Positions 1 through 8,480 of a stretch of DNA of 40,311 nt are shown here, in pieces. The stretch's first letter is position 1. Each line of letters opens with the position of its first letter. The stretch lies in the NCBI GenBank assembly GCA_013215875.1, contig JABSQK010000307.1:1-40311 (forward strand), in the 5' to 3' direction. The translations under genes and the position numbers were made by a program. The notes under the pieces are model-generated. The model was not told the DNA's origin, did not search any database, and saw nothing but the letters and a program-made list of their open reading frames with translations. The DNA comes from Lentisphaeria bacterium (lineage in GTDB: Bacteria > Verrucomicrobiota > Lentisphaeria > JABSQK01).

Positions 1-479
1 CGCTTTTGCTCGTTGAGCGCTACTGTACTGATGGTGGTGACTGTGTGGTAATTGGCTGCCCCATCTTTGCTGCCAATGCGGGTCACGCATACGAGGGTAT
101 TGTCACGTTCAAAAAACTGTGTAACTGGTGCGGACGCTGCGATCCAGTGCCTTTCGAACCCGGGCACAGCATCTGCCTTGTGTCCCAATTCTCTTGAAAC
201 AGACGATACAATTATACGGCCATTACCACTCAGCACCATACCGTGCTGAAAGTCAGCGCCAAGCAGTTCACTCATAAACGTCTTTTGTGAGAGGGTGTGC
301 AATTCCAGTTCACCCTGGGCGATTAATTGTCCAACCATACGTAATTGGGAGTAGGCACGTTCATCAACAGCTGCGCTGAAGCGCTGCATATAGAACCAGC
401 CGAGCAATCCGAGAGCAATGGTCTGGATGCAACAGACTAGCAACGCGATCTTTACGATCAGTCGCGATCTATGGAGCAT
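1..479 (-). CDS. Membrane-anchored sensor protein, N-terminal part (partial, runs off window start); probably a sensor kinase or similar
   Basis: Open frame on the minus strand from ATG at 479 to the window edge: MLHRSRLIVKIALLVCCIQTIALGLLGWFYMQRFSAAVDERAYSQLRMVGQLIAQGELELHTLSQKTF... It has one N-terminal TM helix followed by an extracytoplasmic-like region, and its start overlaps the stop of the upstream gene. The kinase domain is not visible. Confidence 0.55.
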   Translation of the reverse strand, partial: MLHRSRLIVKIALLVCCIQTIALGLLGWFYMQRFSAAVDERAYSQLRMVGQLIAQGELELHTLSQKTFMSELLGADFQHGMVLSGNGRIIVSSVSRELGHKADAVPGFERHWIAASAPVTQFFERDNTLVCVTRIGSKDGAANYHTVTTISTVALNEQK

Positions 480-1758
480 AATGCTTTGTATCCTCTAAAG
501 ATTCCAGGCGGGTTTCTTTGAGTTCTTTTTCATTGCTCACTGTCTCGGGGCTGGCACGCCCAATTATCTTGATACCATCTTGAGGCCGTTTGGCAGTAGG
601 GTCCCACTGGGCAATGTACACACATTGCTGTACGTGATGACTTACCGGGTCAATATAGGCATCCGTGTGTTGCATGCGCTCCTTCGCTGTCCACTTGTAA
701 TTTTCAAGCTCTTTAATGATTGCATGGTTGTCGGTGGTTCCTGCACGCTCGATTGATGTGAGCAAGGCCATTGTGGCCAGGTAGGCCATATGTACAACAT
801 TGCCGGGATAATCCAGTGTTGTTTTGCCATAACGCTGGCGATATTCTGCGACGAATTCTGCAGTTCCCGGGGTGTCCAGATTCCAGGCCCAAGTAGTGCC
901 GAAGAGCGGGCGCATGGTCCCGGGCGCATTATAAAGCGCCGGCCAGTCTGCCTGGTTTAAGAGCCATAACTGGTCGCGCAAAACCTCGGGTGTCACCTGG
1001 GAAAAAAGTTTGGTCTGATTGGACCCGCTGACGCTGAGCACAACAACGTCCGCTGGTATAGCAGCAATTTTGGCCAGTACCACCTTTGTATCTTTAAATT
1101 TTTCCGCGATAATAACTTCGCCAACGACTGTGCCACCAGCCTTCTTAATCAGCGGCCTAGCGGCAGCGGCATTGCTGTGGCCCCAGTCGTAGTCTTCAGT
1201 CAGAAGCAATACCCGTTTGGATTTGCGATTTACCAGGGCATAATCAATAAGTGCTCGGGCGAAATTGGCGCCATTGGCATCAAACACGAATTTACTGCGG
1301 TGGGCATTAATGCCTGATTCAGCCGGTGATGACGAATTTGTATTGATGAAAATGACGCCATATTCCTGGCAGACTTTGGACATGGCTGCAGCGACACCGG
1401 AATGGATGGCACCTACCATAAATGAAATTTTGTTTTCGACGATGAGTTCTCTGGCAACTTTAGCAGCTTTATCGGGGTACTCTGTGGGATCTCGCAGTAT
1501 CAAAACGATTTCACGTCCGAGGCAACCACCTTTTGCATTAAATTTGTCGATTGCCATTTGCACGCCGCGACGGTCTGCCTCTGAATCGGCGGAGAAGCGA
1601 CCCGAAACGGGGGGTACATGCGCGATGATGATTGGTTTTTTTGAGTCATTCGAATGAGAAGATGGAGTAGGTGCAATCGACTGTTCCGCCTTCGGTCTAA
1701 ATACCCAACAAAGTATGGCTATCAGACATACACTAACTACAATTAGTGACCTTTTCAC
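469..1758 (-). CDS. ABC-type branched-chain amino acid/urea-like periplasmic ligand-binding protein (Peripla_BP_6-like)
   Basis: 429 aa with an N-terminal signal/TM segment. Motifs such as PIIIAHVPPVSGRFSADSEADRRGVQMAIDKFNAKGGCLGREIVLILRD and VARELIVENKISFMVGAIHSGVAAAMSKVC are typical of the LivJ/UrtA family. Confidence 0.85.
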   Translation of the reverse strand: MKRSLIVVSVCLIAILCWVFRPKAEQSIAPTPSSHSNDSKKPIIIAHVPPVSGRFSADSEADRRGVQMAIDKFNAKGGCLGREIVLILRDPTEYPDKAAKVARELIVENKISFMVGAIHSGVAAAMSKVCQEYGVIFINTNSSSPAESGINAHRSKFVFDANGANFARALIDYALVNRKSKRVLLLTEDYDWGHSNAAAARPLIKKAGGTVVGEVIIAEKFKDTKVVLAKIAAIPADVVVLSVSGSNQTKLFSQVTPEVLRDQLWLLNQADWPALYNAPGTMRPLFGTTWAWNLDTPGTAEFVAEYRQRYGKTTLDYPGNVVHMAYLATMALLTSIERAGTTDNHAIIKELENYKWTAKERMQHTDAYIDPVSHHVQQCVYIAQWDPTAKRPQDGIKIIGRASPETVSNEKELKETRLESLEDTKHYAP

Positions 1759-2025
1759 TTCATTTCCTCATGCTTATACAGGCCGCCCAATAGACCTAGC
1801 GATTTCCTCACCCTTAAGGAATTAATTATTCCTCTTATTATAGGTCTTCTTGGCTTAAAATACCAGTTATTTAGAGTGATTCAAATACCTGAATTTGAAG
1901 ATTATTTGATAAGAAGAAACAACGGATTTATTATATTGCCTCCAGACTGATAACGGTTAGAGTAAAATGCCAATCCAGGTAACATTATAGAATGGCTTAA
2001 AAGATAAAATTTAGAGGAAAATAAC

Positions 2026-3573
2026 ATGCGAACATCAATTATACCCAAACCACAATCACTAACTGAATATGACGGCTATTTTATTTTAGATACAGATGCG
2101 TCCATTAGTTTTGCTGGTGAATCTTCAGATGGTGTTGCGGAACTATTAGTGGATTACTTAAAACCGGCTACCGGGTTTGAATTACCGATTGCTAACAGTG
2201 CAAGTATTAGACTGGACTGTGGGCCTGCCGGAGACGAAGACGAGGCTGGTTTTGTAGACGAAAGCTACACTCTTACTGTGAATGAAAATGGCATTCACTT
2301 AAAAGCAGCAAATGCCACTGGCCTTGCCCGGGGTATCCAAACGCTGCGCCAACTCTTTCCAGCAGACATAATGAAAGACACGGTTCAAGATTGTGAATGG
2401 TCTGTGCCTTGTGTGGAAATTGAAGACCGTCCGCGCTTTCGCTGGCGCGGGCAGCACCTGGATGTCTGCCGGCACTTTTTTTCGAAAGAGGACGTGTGTA
2501 AATTTATTGATCTGTTGGCATTGCACCGTTTAAATATGTTTCATATTCATCTGACCGAAGATCAGGGTTGGCGCATTGAAATAAAAAAATACCCGCGTTT
2601 AACGGAAGTGGGATCCATTCGTGAAAAAACACTAATTGGTCATGACAGGGATCGTCCCAGAAAATATGATGATACCCCCTATGGCGGATTTTACACTCAG
2701 GAAGACATCAAAGAGATTGTTGCTTTTGCATCCCGGCGACATATCACCCTCGTTCCGGAAATTGATATGCCGGGTCATATGGTTGCGGCGATTACTGCGT
2801 ATCCGGAACTGGGTAATTTTAAAATGGAAACACGGGTGCGCTGTCATTGGGGCATTTCGCAGAATGTTTTAAACATGGAGCAATCCACTGTTGATTTCAT
2901 GAAAGATGTCTTAACTGAAGTGATGGATCTTTTCCCTGGTCGCTTCATTCATATTGGCGGCGATGAAGCGCCCAAGTTTGAATGGAGTGAAAATGAAGCT
3001 GCGCAAAAACGCATGGCTGCACTCGGCTTGAAGAGTGAAGACGAGTTGCAATCCTGGTTTATCCAGCAAATGGATACACACATCAGCAGTGCCGGCCGAC
3101 GGCTCATCGGCTGGGATGAAATACTCGAAGGCGGGCTTGCAGATAATGCGGCAGTGATGAGCTGGCAAGGTGAAGATGGCGGACTTGCAGCCGCTGCTCA
3201 AGGTCATGATGTGGTCATGGCTCCGTGCCAAATTATTTATTTTGACTATTATCAGGCCGAACCGATTGAGGAAGAGCCTCCTGCAATTCGAGGCATGAGT
3301 AAGGTAAGTGATGTCTATGCGTATGAACCAATTCCAAATAATATGGGAGCTGAGGTTCAGCATCATGTACTTGGCAGTCAAGGCCAGCTTTGGACCGAAT
3401 ATATGGCAGATATGAAACATGTGGAATACATGGGTTTTCCAAGAATCAGTGCATTGGCGGAAGTCTTATGGCTGGATGCTGAAAATAAGAATTACGATGA
3501 TTTTATCGAACGTTTAGGCGGTTTTCGGCAGCGTTTGGATGCACTGAAAGTGAATGCACATCCACGGCCGTAG
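2026..3573 (+). CDS. Beta-N-acetylhexosaminidase, glycoside hydrolase family 20
   Basis: 515 aa. GH20 hallmarks: RFRWRGQHLDVCRHFF, LALHRLNMFHIHLTEDQGWRIEIKKYPRLTEVGS, and the catalytic-site HIGGDEAPK. RBS-like gagg upstream of the ATG. Confidence 0.93.
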   Translation: MRTSIIPKPQSLTEYDGYFILDTDASISFAGESSDGVAELLVDYLKPATGFELPIANSASIRLDCGPAGDEDEAGFVDESYTLTVNENGIHLKAANATGLARGIQTLRQLFPADIMKDTVQDCEWSVPCVEIEDRPRFRWRGQHLDVCRHFFSKEDVCKFIDLLALHRLNMFHIHLTEDQGWRIEIKKYPRLTEVGSIREKTLIGHDRDRPRKYDDTPYGGFYTQEDIKEIVAFASRRHITLVPEIDMPGHMVAAITAYPELGNFKMETRVRCHWGISQNVLNMEQSTVDFMKDVLTEVMDLFPGRFIHIGGDEAPKFEWSENEAAQKRMAALGLKSEDELQSWFIQQMDTHISSAGRRLIGWDEILEGGLADNAAVMSWQGEDGGLAAAAQGHDVVMAPCQIIYFDYYQAEPIEEEPPAIRGMSKVSDVYAYEPIPNNMGAEVQHHVLGSQGQLWTEYMADMKHVEYMGFPRISALAEVLWLDAENKNYDDFIERLGGFRQRLDALKVNAHPRP

Positions 3574-3804
3574 CGGTTTAGAGCTGGAAAAATTAGTAGC
3601 CTGCAACAAATGAAAGTGATGGTGGGGGATACTGACTTTGCTACGCGCGTCAACGTGGAGCAAGATACCCAGTGTGAATGGCAAAGTTTTAAGACGGGAA
3701 GACTGGGAATTTTCGTTCCCACACCATGAAATTTACTCGTAGTGGGACTTCTCAAGAGGCAGCAATACCGAATGGATGCTCTGAAATGCAGAGATGCCAG
3801 TTAA

Positions 3805-4683
3805 CTATTCAGGATCTTCGTGGACGGCAGTTTCGATGCACGCTTTGCCAATGAGGCCTTCGCGGTAATCTTGAAGGATACGCTTTGAAGCCTGGTCGAT
3901 AATCACTTCATTTTCCTGTTTCAGATAGCCAAATTTTTGGCCAATTTCTTCTATAAATTCTGCGGCATTTTGCGGAATTGATTTTAGACGATAGTGCTCG
4001 AGGCTCAGTCCGATATCCTGTTTGGTGAGATGCAGCAGGTATTCACAGAGCAGGTCGCGGCCGGGAATGCTATCTTTTAAGGATTCTATTAGGGCGAGTT
4101 TTAGTCCTGTTTCTACTGTTTTTATTGAGGGAATCATGATGCCCGGCGTATCCATGAGTTCGAGCTTGTCATTGAGCTTGACCCATTGTTGATGCCTGGT
4201 AACACCAGGTCTGGGGCCGGTTTGGGTGCGTTTCTTTTTTATGAGGGCATTAATTAGAGATGATTTTCCGACATTGGGCTGGCCAATGATCATGGCCCGT
4301 ATTGGACGAAGAAGAGGTGTTGTTGCACCTTGTACATCCTTACGGTATTTTGTGGCCGTATCTAAAATAAGTTGAGGAATTTTTTGCAGGATCTTTTGCT
4401 GTTTGTGGTGCATGCTGATACAGCCTTCTCCTTTGGCTCTAAAATAATGCTTCCATTCGGCGACTTGATTTTCATCTGCCAAATCAGATTTGCTGAGGAT
4501 GATGAGTTTGGCTTTGTTTTGAAAAATCGTTTCGAGTTGATGGTTCCGTGAACTCAGAGGGGCGCGGGCATCGCAAAGGATGACTGCAATGTCGATCAGT
4601 TTTAGTTTTTCCTTAAGCTCCCGTTCGGCCTTAAGCATATGGCCGGGGTACCAGGAAATTTTATGGTAGGCTTCAAAGTCCAT
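3805..4683 (-). CDS. rbgA: Ribosome biogenesis GTPase YlqF/RbgA-type (circularly permuted GTPase)
   Basis: 292 aa. G4 motif (ILSKSDL) precedes G1 (GQPNVGKSSLINAL) and G3 (DTPG), the circular permutation typical of YlqF. N-terminal ISWYPGHMLKAEREL. Confidence 0.92.
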   Translation of the reverse strand: MDFEAYHKISWYPGHMLKAERELKEKLKLIDIAVILCDARAPLSSRNHQLETIFQNKAKLIILSKSDLADENQVAEWKHYFRAKGEGCISMHHKQQKILQKIPQLILDTATKYRKDVQGATTPLLRPIRAMIIGQPNVGKSSLINALIKKKRTQTGPRPGVTRHQQWVKLNDKLELMDTPGIMIPSIKTVETGLKLALIESLKDSIPGRDLLCEYLLHLTKQDIGLSLEHYRLKSIPQNAAEFIEEIGQKFGYLKQENEVIIDQASKRILQDYREGLIGKACIETAVHEDPE

Positions 4684-5845
4684 CTTCGTTATATTCGTAA
4701 TCTATTTCGTTTTGCTCGTGATTTGTTTGCTGGAATATAGCTGTTTGTGATGGAATGGAAATTGGTTCGCAATAAATCTCTCGTTCTGGACATTGGTGGC
4801 GTGTCCATGCTGCAAAGTCGAGTATTTGCGGATAGTCCCAGTGCAGGTGTTCCGTCTTACGGTCGAGATGGCTGCCATTTGTGCAAATGCCAGGATTGAG
4901 ATTTTTAATGATGAGTGGATTTGTCGCAGCACTATTTGAGATGATTTTGCGGATCATACTTTTGAGGCGGCTCATATTTTTTCGTTTGGCAAAACACATG
5001 CTTTGATCCGTCTTTAAGCTTTTTTCGTCGACGGTTATTTTATGCAAATCTAAACAGATTGTCATATGTTCAGTTAGATCATCCCTCAGCTTTTTTGTAT
5101 CCACTTCGCCATTTTTTGATAGGGGGCAGTCGAGGGTTTCACCGACTTCCTTTGCAGGTAAATTATAGGACCAGGCAAGGAACCAGGTGAAGCGGTAGGA
5201 CCGTGCTGTAACCACTGTTTCATCTTCCACATCGCAAATTATTCGTTCGTATATAACGGTGCCACTCTCAAAGCTGAGTTTATATTTTTGGCTCATCTCG
5301 TCTATGTTCAAGCCATTGTTCCAGCGCCAAACATCGCTACCACAGCCTATTTCGAGGCAGTGCCCAGCTTTGTTTTTCAAAATGACCAGTAGGGGTAATG
5401 TCGCAAATTCGATTGTTGTACAGGGGGCCCAAGGGCTGAGTTTGTAGTCCTGGTCGAGGAATTGCATCTCAACAAAGCTTCCGTTTATTTCGAGTTTTGC
5501 CAGACTTAATGACGATGTAATGAACGTTTGTCCGGGGATAAGGATGTCGCTTGTGAAGCGAATGTTGTTTTCTGCATAACGGTGCGTATGTGAAAATCCG
5601 ATTCGACTACCAAATGGTAAACGACCTTTTGAGCTGAAGACTGCGATATTTGCTTTGCGAATAATTTTCGACTCATCGGCAATTGCCAGGGAATCATTTA
5701 GTTTATTGATTTCTGAAGTGATGGCGCCGAAATCTGCTATTTCAGGAATGTGTAAGGAGTCTGGTCCAGCAATCGAATCTTCGTCATACGAGGATAGCCA
5801 ATTTGCAGTAAAGCCGCTTATGCGGCGGAGGTCATCACTAATCAA
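4673..5845 (-). CDS. Hypothetical protein
   Basis: 390 aa ORF overlapping rbgA by 11 nt. No family recognised. Confidence 0.7.
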   Translation of the reverse strand: MISDDLRRISGFTANWLSSYDEDSIAGPDSLHIPEIADFGAITSEINKLNDSLAIADESKIIRKANIAVFSSKGRLPFGSRIGFSHTHRYAENNIRFTSDILIPGQTFITSSLSLAKLEINGSFVEMQFLDQDYKLSPWAPCTTIEFATLPLLVILKNKAGHCLEIGCGSDVWRWNNGLNIDEMSQKYKLSFESGTVIYERIICDVEDETVVTARSYRFTWFLAWSYNLPAKEVGETLDCPLSKNGEVDTKKLRDDLTEHMTICLDLHKITVDEKSLKTDQSMCFAKRKNMSRLKSMIRKIISNSAATNPLIIKNLNPGICTNGSHLDRKTEHLHWDYPQILDFAAWTRHQCPEREIYCEPISIPSQTAIFQQTNHEQNEIDYEYNEDGL

Positions 5846-5851
5846 GGGGAA

Positions 5852-6958
5852 CTAATCTTCGTCGAACAAGTCAGCTTGTTTTTTAGTTTGTTTTGCTTTT
5901 TCAGGCGCTTTCTTGGTTTTTTTAGGTGCTTTCTTGACGGGTTTTTCTTCCTCTTCATCCTCTTCATCATCCCAATCATCTTCCTCGCCTTCGTCATCCT
6001 CGCCTTCGTCATCCTCTTCGCCTTCGTCTTCGTCGCCAGCATCTTTTTTGTCGTCTTTTTTATCGTCGTCTTTTAGGAGGTCGAGGAATTTTTTACGCAG
6101 GTCCTCTATTTTACCCTTTGCCCCGGTTTTTTCAGTTTCAGTTTCTGTAACTTCTTCTTGAGTACCGCAAATTTCCCAACGTTGGAGGTCTCTATTCCAG
6201 CAGAAGCCACCTTTCTCGTAAACTTCGGACTCGACTTCACTGCGAATAATTTCAATTTTTTCGGCAAGAACCTTTGATAATGCTTCATTAAAAACTGTTT
6301 CTTTTGCTTCCCATTGATTGGCAATTTTGATATAGCCTTCACGGTTCCAGACAGCAGGGGAGAGTTTTTTGGAAATAATTTTCATTTCCATTTGTCGTTG
6401 ATTTTCAAATATATTTTCGAGCCGTTGTTTCTCTGTTTCAACTCTTTTCACATGCGTAGCAAGGTCGAAATGTGCTAAATGATTTGGGTCTATGAGATCT
6501 TTATTATATTTTACATCGCCCAGTCGAATCCATGTCCGGGCCAATTGACGAATATGCCCAGTGATTACTTTGTATTGTCCGCCACGTCGTATATTTTTTA
6601 TCCGGATAGTTACTTTTTCATTTAATTCATATATCCGGTATTTTTTCTTCACTTGTATGGCGATTTCTTCGTAGCGAGACTTTGGAAATGTTTTGCTTAC
6701 TTCGTCTTCAATTTCATGCTTAAGAATATCCGTAACAAATTTTTTACTGTATGTGGGTGGGTTTATCGGAAGACCCACATTTACCGCTTTGGCTATGTCG
6801 GTAACTGATAATTCCGTCATGGCCTTTTCTAATGTTTGTTTTTGAATGTCGTATTCAAATGCCTGCAGTTTTGCTTTAACTTCTGCAGCGTCGTATTTTA
6901 CAGCCCATGTATTTAGGGTCAGAAGAGTGAAGAGACTTAAAGATAGGATTGCTTTCAT
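5852..6958 (-). CDS. Exported hypothetical protein with a long acidic then lysine-rich low-complexity C-terminal tail
   Basis: 368 aa. Signal-peptide-like MKAILSLSLFTLLTLNTWA. C-terminal DDDKKDDKKDAGDEDEGEEDDEGEDDEGEEDDWDDEEDEEEEKPVKKAPKKTKKAPEKAKQTKK. Confidence 0.75.
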   Translation of the reverse strand: MKAILSLSLFTLLTLNTWAVKYDAAEVKAKLQAFEYDIQKQTLEKAMTELSVTDIAKAVNVGLPINPPTYSKKFVTDILKHEIEDEVSKTFPKSRYEEIAIQVKKKYRIYELNEKVTIRIKNIRRGGQYKVITGHIRQLARTWIRLGDVKYNKDLIDPNHLAHFDLATHVKRVETEKQRLENIFENQRQMEMKIISKKLSPAVWNREGYIKIANQWEAKETVFNEALSKVLAEKIEIIRSEVESEVYEKGGFCWNRDLQRWEICGTQEEVTETETEKTGAKGKIEDLRKKFLDLLKDDDKKDDKKDAGDEDEGEEDDEGEDDEGEEDDWDDEEDEEEEKPVKKAPKKTKKAPEKAKQTKKQADLFDED

Positions 6959-6973
6959 TGGGATTCTCCCGGG

Positions 6974-7780
6974 TTAACTGCCCAAAGGGAAGGGCATTTG
7001 ATGAATGTCGCCCTCACATAAATTCGTGAGTATATAAGCTGCTTTATGTACATTGTGTAAATTTCCATCTAACATTGCAGATAAAAAGATCTGACATAAT
7101 AACGTTAACCACAAATCTTTATTTGTGCAATGGTGAATTTTCGTTTCGCCTTTAGTGAAACGCGTAATTTTCCAATTTTCGGATGGATCCAGAAGATTAC
7201 CAAAGTTGTCGAGTAAGCAATGTTTTCCTCTGTAGAGGACAACAGACCCTTTCCAACTGGCATTTATCCCAAACTGTTGTGCCAAAATGGTCAAAACAAT
7301 TTGTGATCCTGTCCGATGCTTTAATACATCATTATTCATGAATAAGTCAAGTCCTAAAATATCTTCCTGAGGTATCGAGAATTCTTCATTGCGCATAAAT
7401 GTTGCCAGCCTGATTGTTGTTAAGCGCCTGGGCATACGTTTTGAAATTTCTCTAAAGACAAGTTCGGTGTTATTATGGTCTACATTTGGGTTGAAGAGAT
7501 AATTGATTTCTTTTACACCTTCCCAAAGAGAGAAGCTGTTTGACTGGACTTTACTTATAAAATTATCACGTTTGCGTCGCAGGGTGATGATATTACTAAG
7601 CTGGTGAATTTTTGAACGCAAAGCGGAATTGTTCGTTTCTTGAAATTCTTGAATAAGTTCATCTACATCGTCGTTTAATTCGAGCAATTGTTCCATTGCA
7701 ATAGATGAGACATGTTGATCTTCATCGGCCAGAAGATTTAAGAGGGCATTAATTTTTACGGATTCTGATACTTTTTCCAT
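6974..7780 (-). CDS. SirB1/transglutaminase-like (Transglut_core2-type) protein with N-terminal helical module
   Basis: 268 aa. RLTTIRLATFMRNEEFSIPQEDILGLDLFMNNDVLKHRTGSQIVLTILAQQFGINASWKGSVVLYRGKHCLLDNFGNLLDP resembles the SirB1 core. The N-terminal part is HEAT-like helices. Confidence 0.5.
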   Translation of the reverse strand: MEKVSESVKINALLNLLADEDQHVSSIAMEQLLELNDDVDELIQEFQETNNSALRSKIHQLSNIITLRRKRDNFISKVQSNSFSLWEGVKEINYLFNPNVDHNNTELVFREISKRMPRRLTTIRLATFMRNEEFSIPQEDILGLDLFMNNDVLKHRTGSQIVLTILAQQFGINASWKGSVVLYRGKHCLLDNFGNLLDPSENWKITRFTKGETKIHHCTNKDLWLTLLCQIFLSAMLDGNLHNVHKAAYILTNLCEGDIHQMPFPLGS

Positions 7781-8352
7781 TAATTTACCTTTTGACTGTA
7801 ATGACTTTTATACTTTACTACAGAACTAATATAGTTCCGGGTGGATGAAATGGGTATACGTTCGAGTAGGTTTTTCTTATAATTTTTATCCCAGCGTAAG
7901 GCTCTGCTTCTACCGGCATTATATTGGCTGAGGGCGAGAATGACCTGGCGTTCTTTTGAGAGGTGCTTAAATTGCGACATTGCTCGGTTCAAATACCAGC
8001 TGCCAATCTGAATATTGAGCTCAATTTGGAATAATTCGGATTTTTCAGGCATGGGGTTTTTAGTAATTCTCGACCAATCTTGGACAGCGCCCATTGTCAG
8101 TTGCATAAGGCCAATTTCACCCGCGTCACCCACGCTGTCTGCTTTAAAGTCGCTTTCCTGTCGAATTACAGCAATAATCAGGCTTGGATTCATGCTTTCT
8201 TTCTGGGCAACTGTATTTATTATCGGGGTAATTTGAGCAAGCCTTTCATACCTCTGATTGAGTGGCAGTAGCCCTGCAATTAACCCCAATGCAGATATAC
8301 AAACAATAAATACGATAACATACTTTATATGCTTTTTATTAAAGCGCCTCAT
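7780..8352 (-). CDS. Lytic murein transglycosylase (SLT domain)
   Basis: 190 aa. N-terminal TM, then NPSLIIAVIRQESDFKADSVGDAGEIGLMQLTMGAVQDW...ALSQYNAGRSRALRW, which is typical of Slt/MltC-family transglycosylases. Confidence 0.9.
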   Translation of the reverse strand: MRRFNKKHIKYVIVFIVCISALGLIAGLLPLNQRYERLAQITPIINTVAQKESMNPSLIIAVIRQESDFKADSVGDAGEIGLMQLTMGAVQDWSRITKNPMPEKSELFQIELNIQIGSWYLNRAMSQFKHLSKERQVILALSQYNAGRSRALRWDKNYKKNLLERIPISSTRNYISSVVKYKSHYSQKVN

Positions 8353-8480
8353 TGTCTTCCTCCATTAAAAATATACGCACAAACATTGCTTGAATCAAGT
8401 AGAATTAAATAATATAAAATACCTCTCTTGAAATTTTATAAATCTTTAGTAGTGTGATTCTTGGTAGATCATGGTGAAAA

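Noticed and set aside
1265-1657. 130 aa plus-strand ORF inside the ligand-binding protein gene
   Set aside because: Antisense of a well-supported CDS; no recognisable domain.
2911-3420. 169 aa minus-strand ORF inside the GH20 gene
   Set aside because: Antisense shadow of a confidently coding gene; sequence resembles no family.
3574-3804. Intergenic stretch with a short open frame after the hexosaminidase gene, and the CTCTG-AAATG-CAGAG hairpin
   Set aside because: No recognisable protein remnant; the hairpin is only 5 bp with no T-tract, so I cannot support a terminator or gene call.
5842-6161. Several overlapping ORFs of 66-82 aa in other frames (Phe-, Ser- and Lys/Met-rich)
   Set aside because: They are by-products of the low-complexity Asp/Glu/Lys coding repeat of the 5852-6958 gene and have no coding support of their own.
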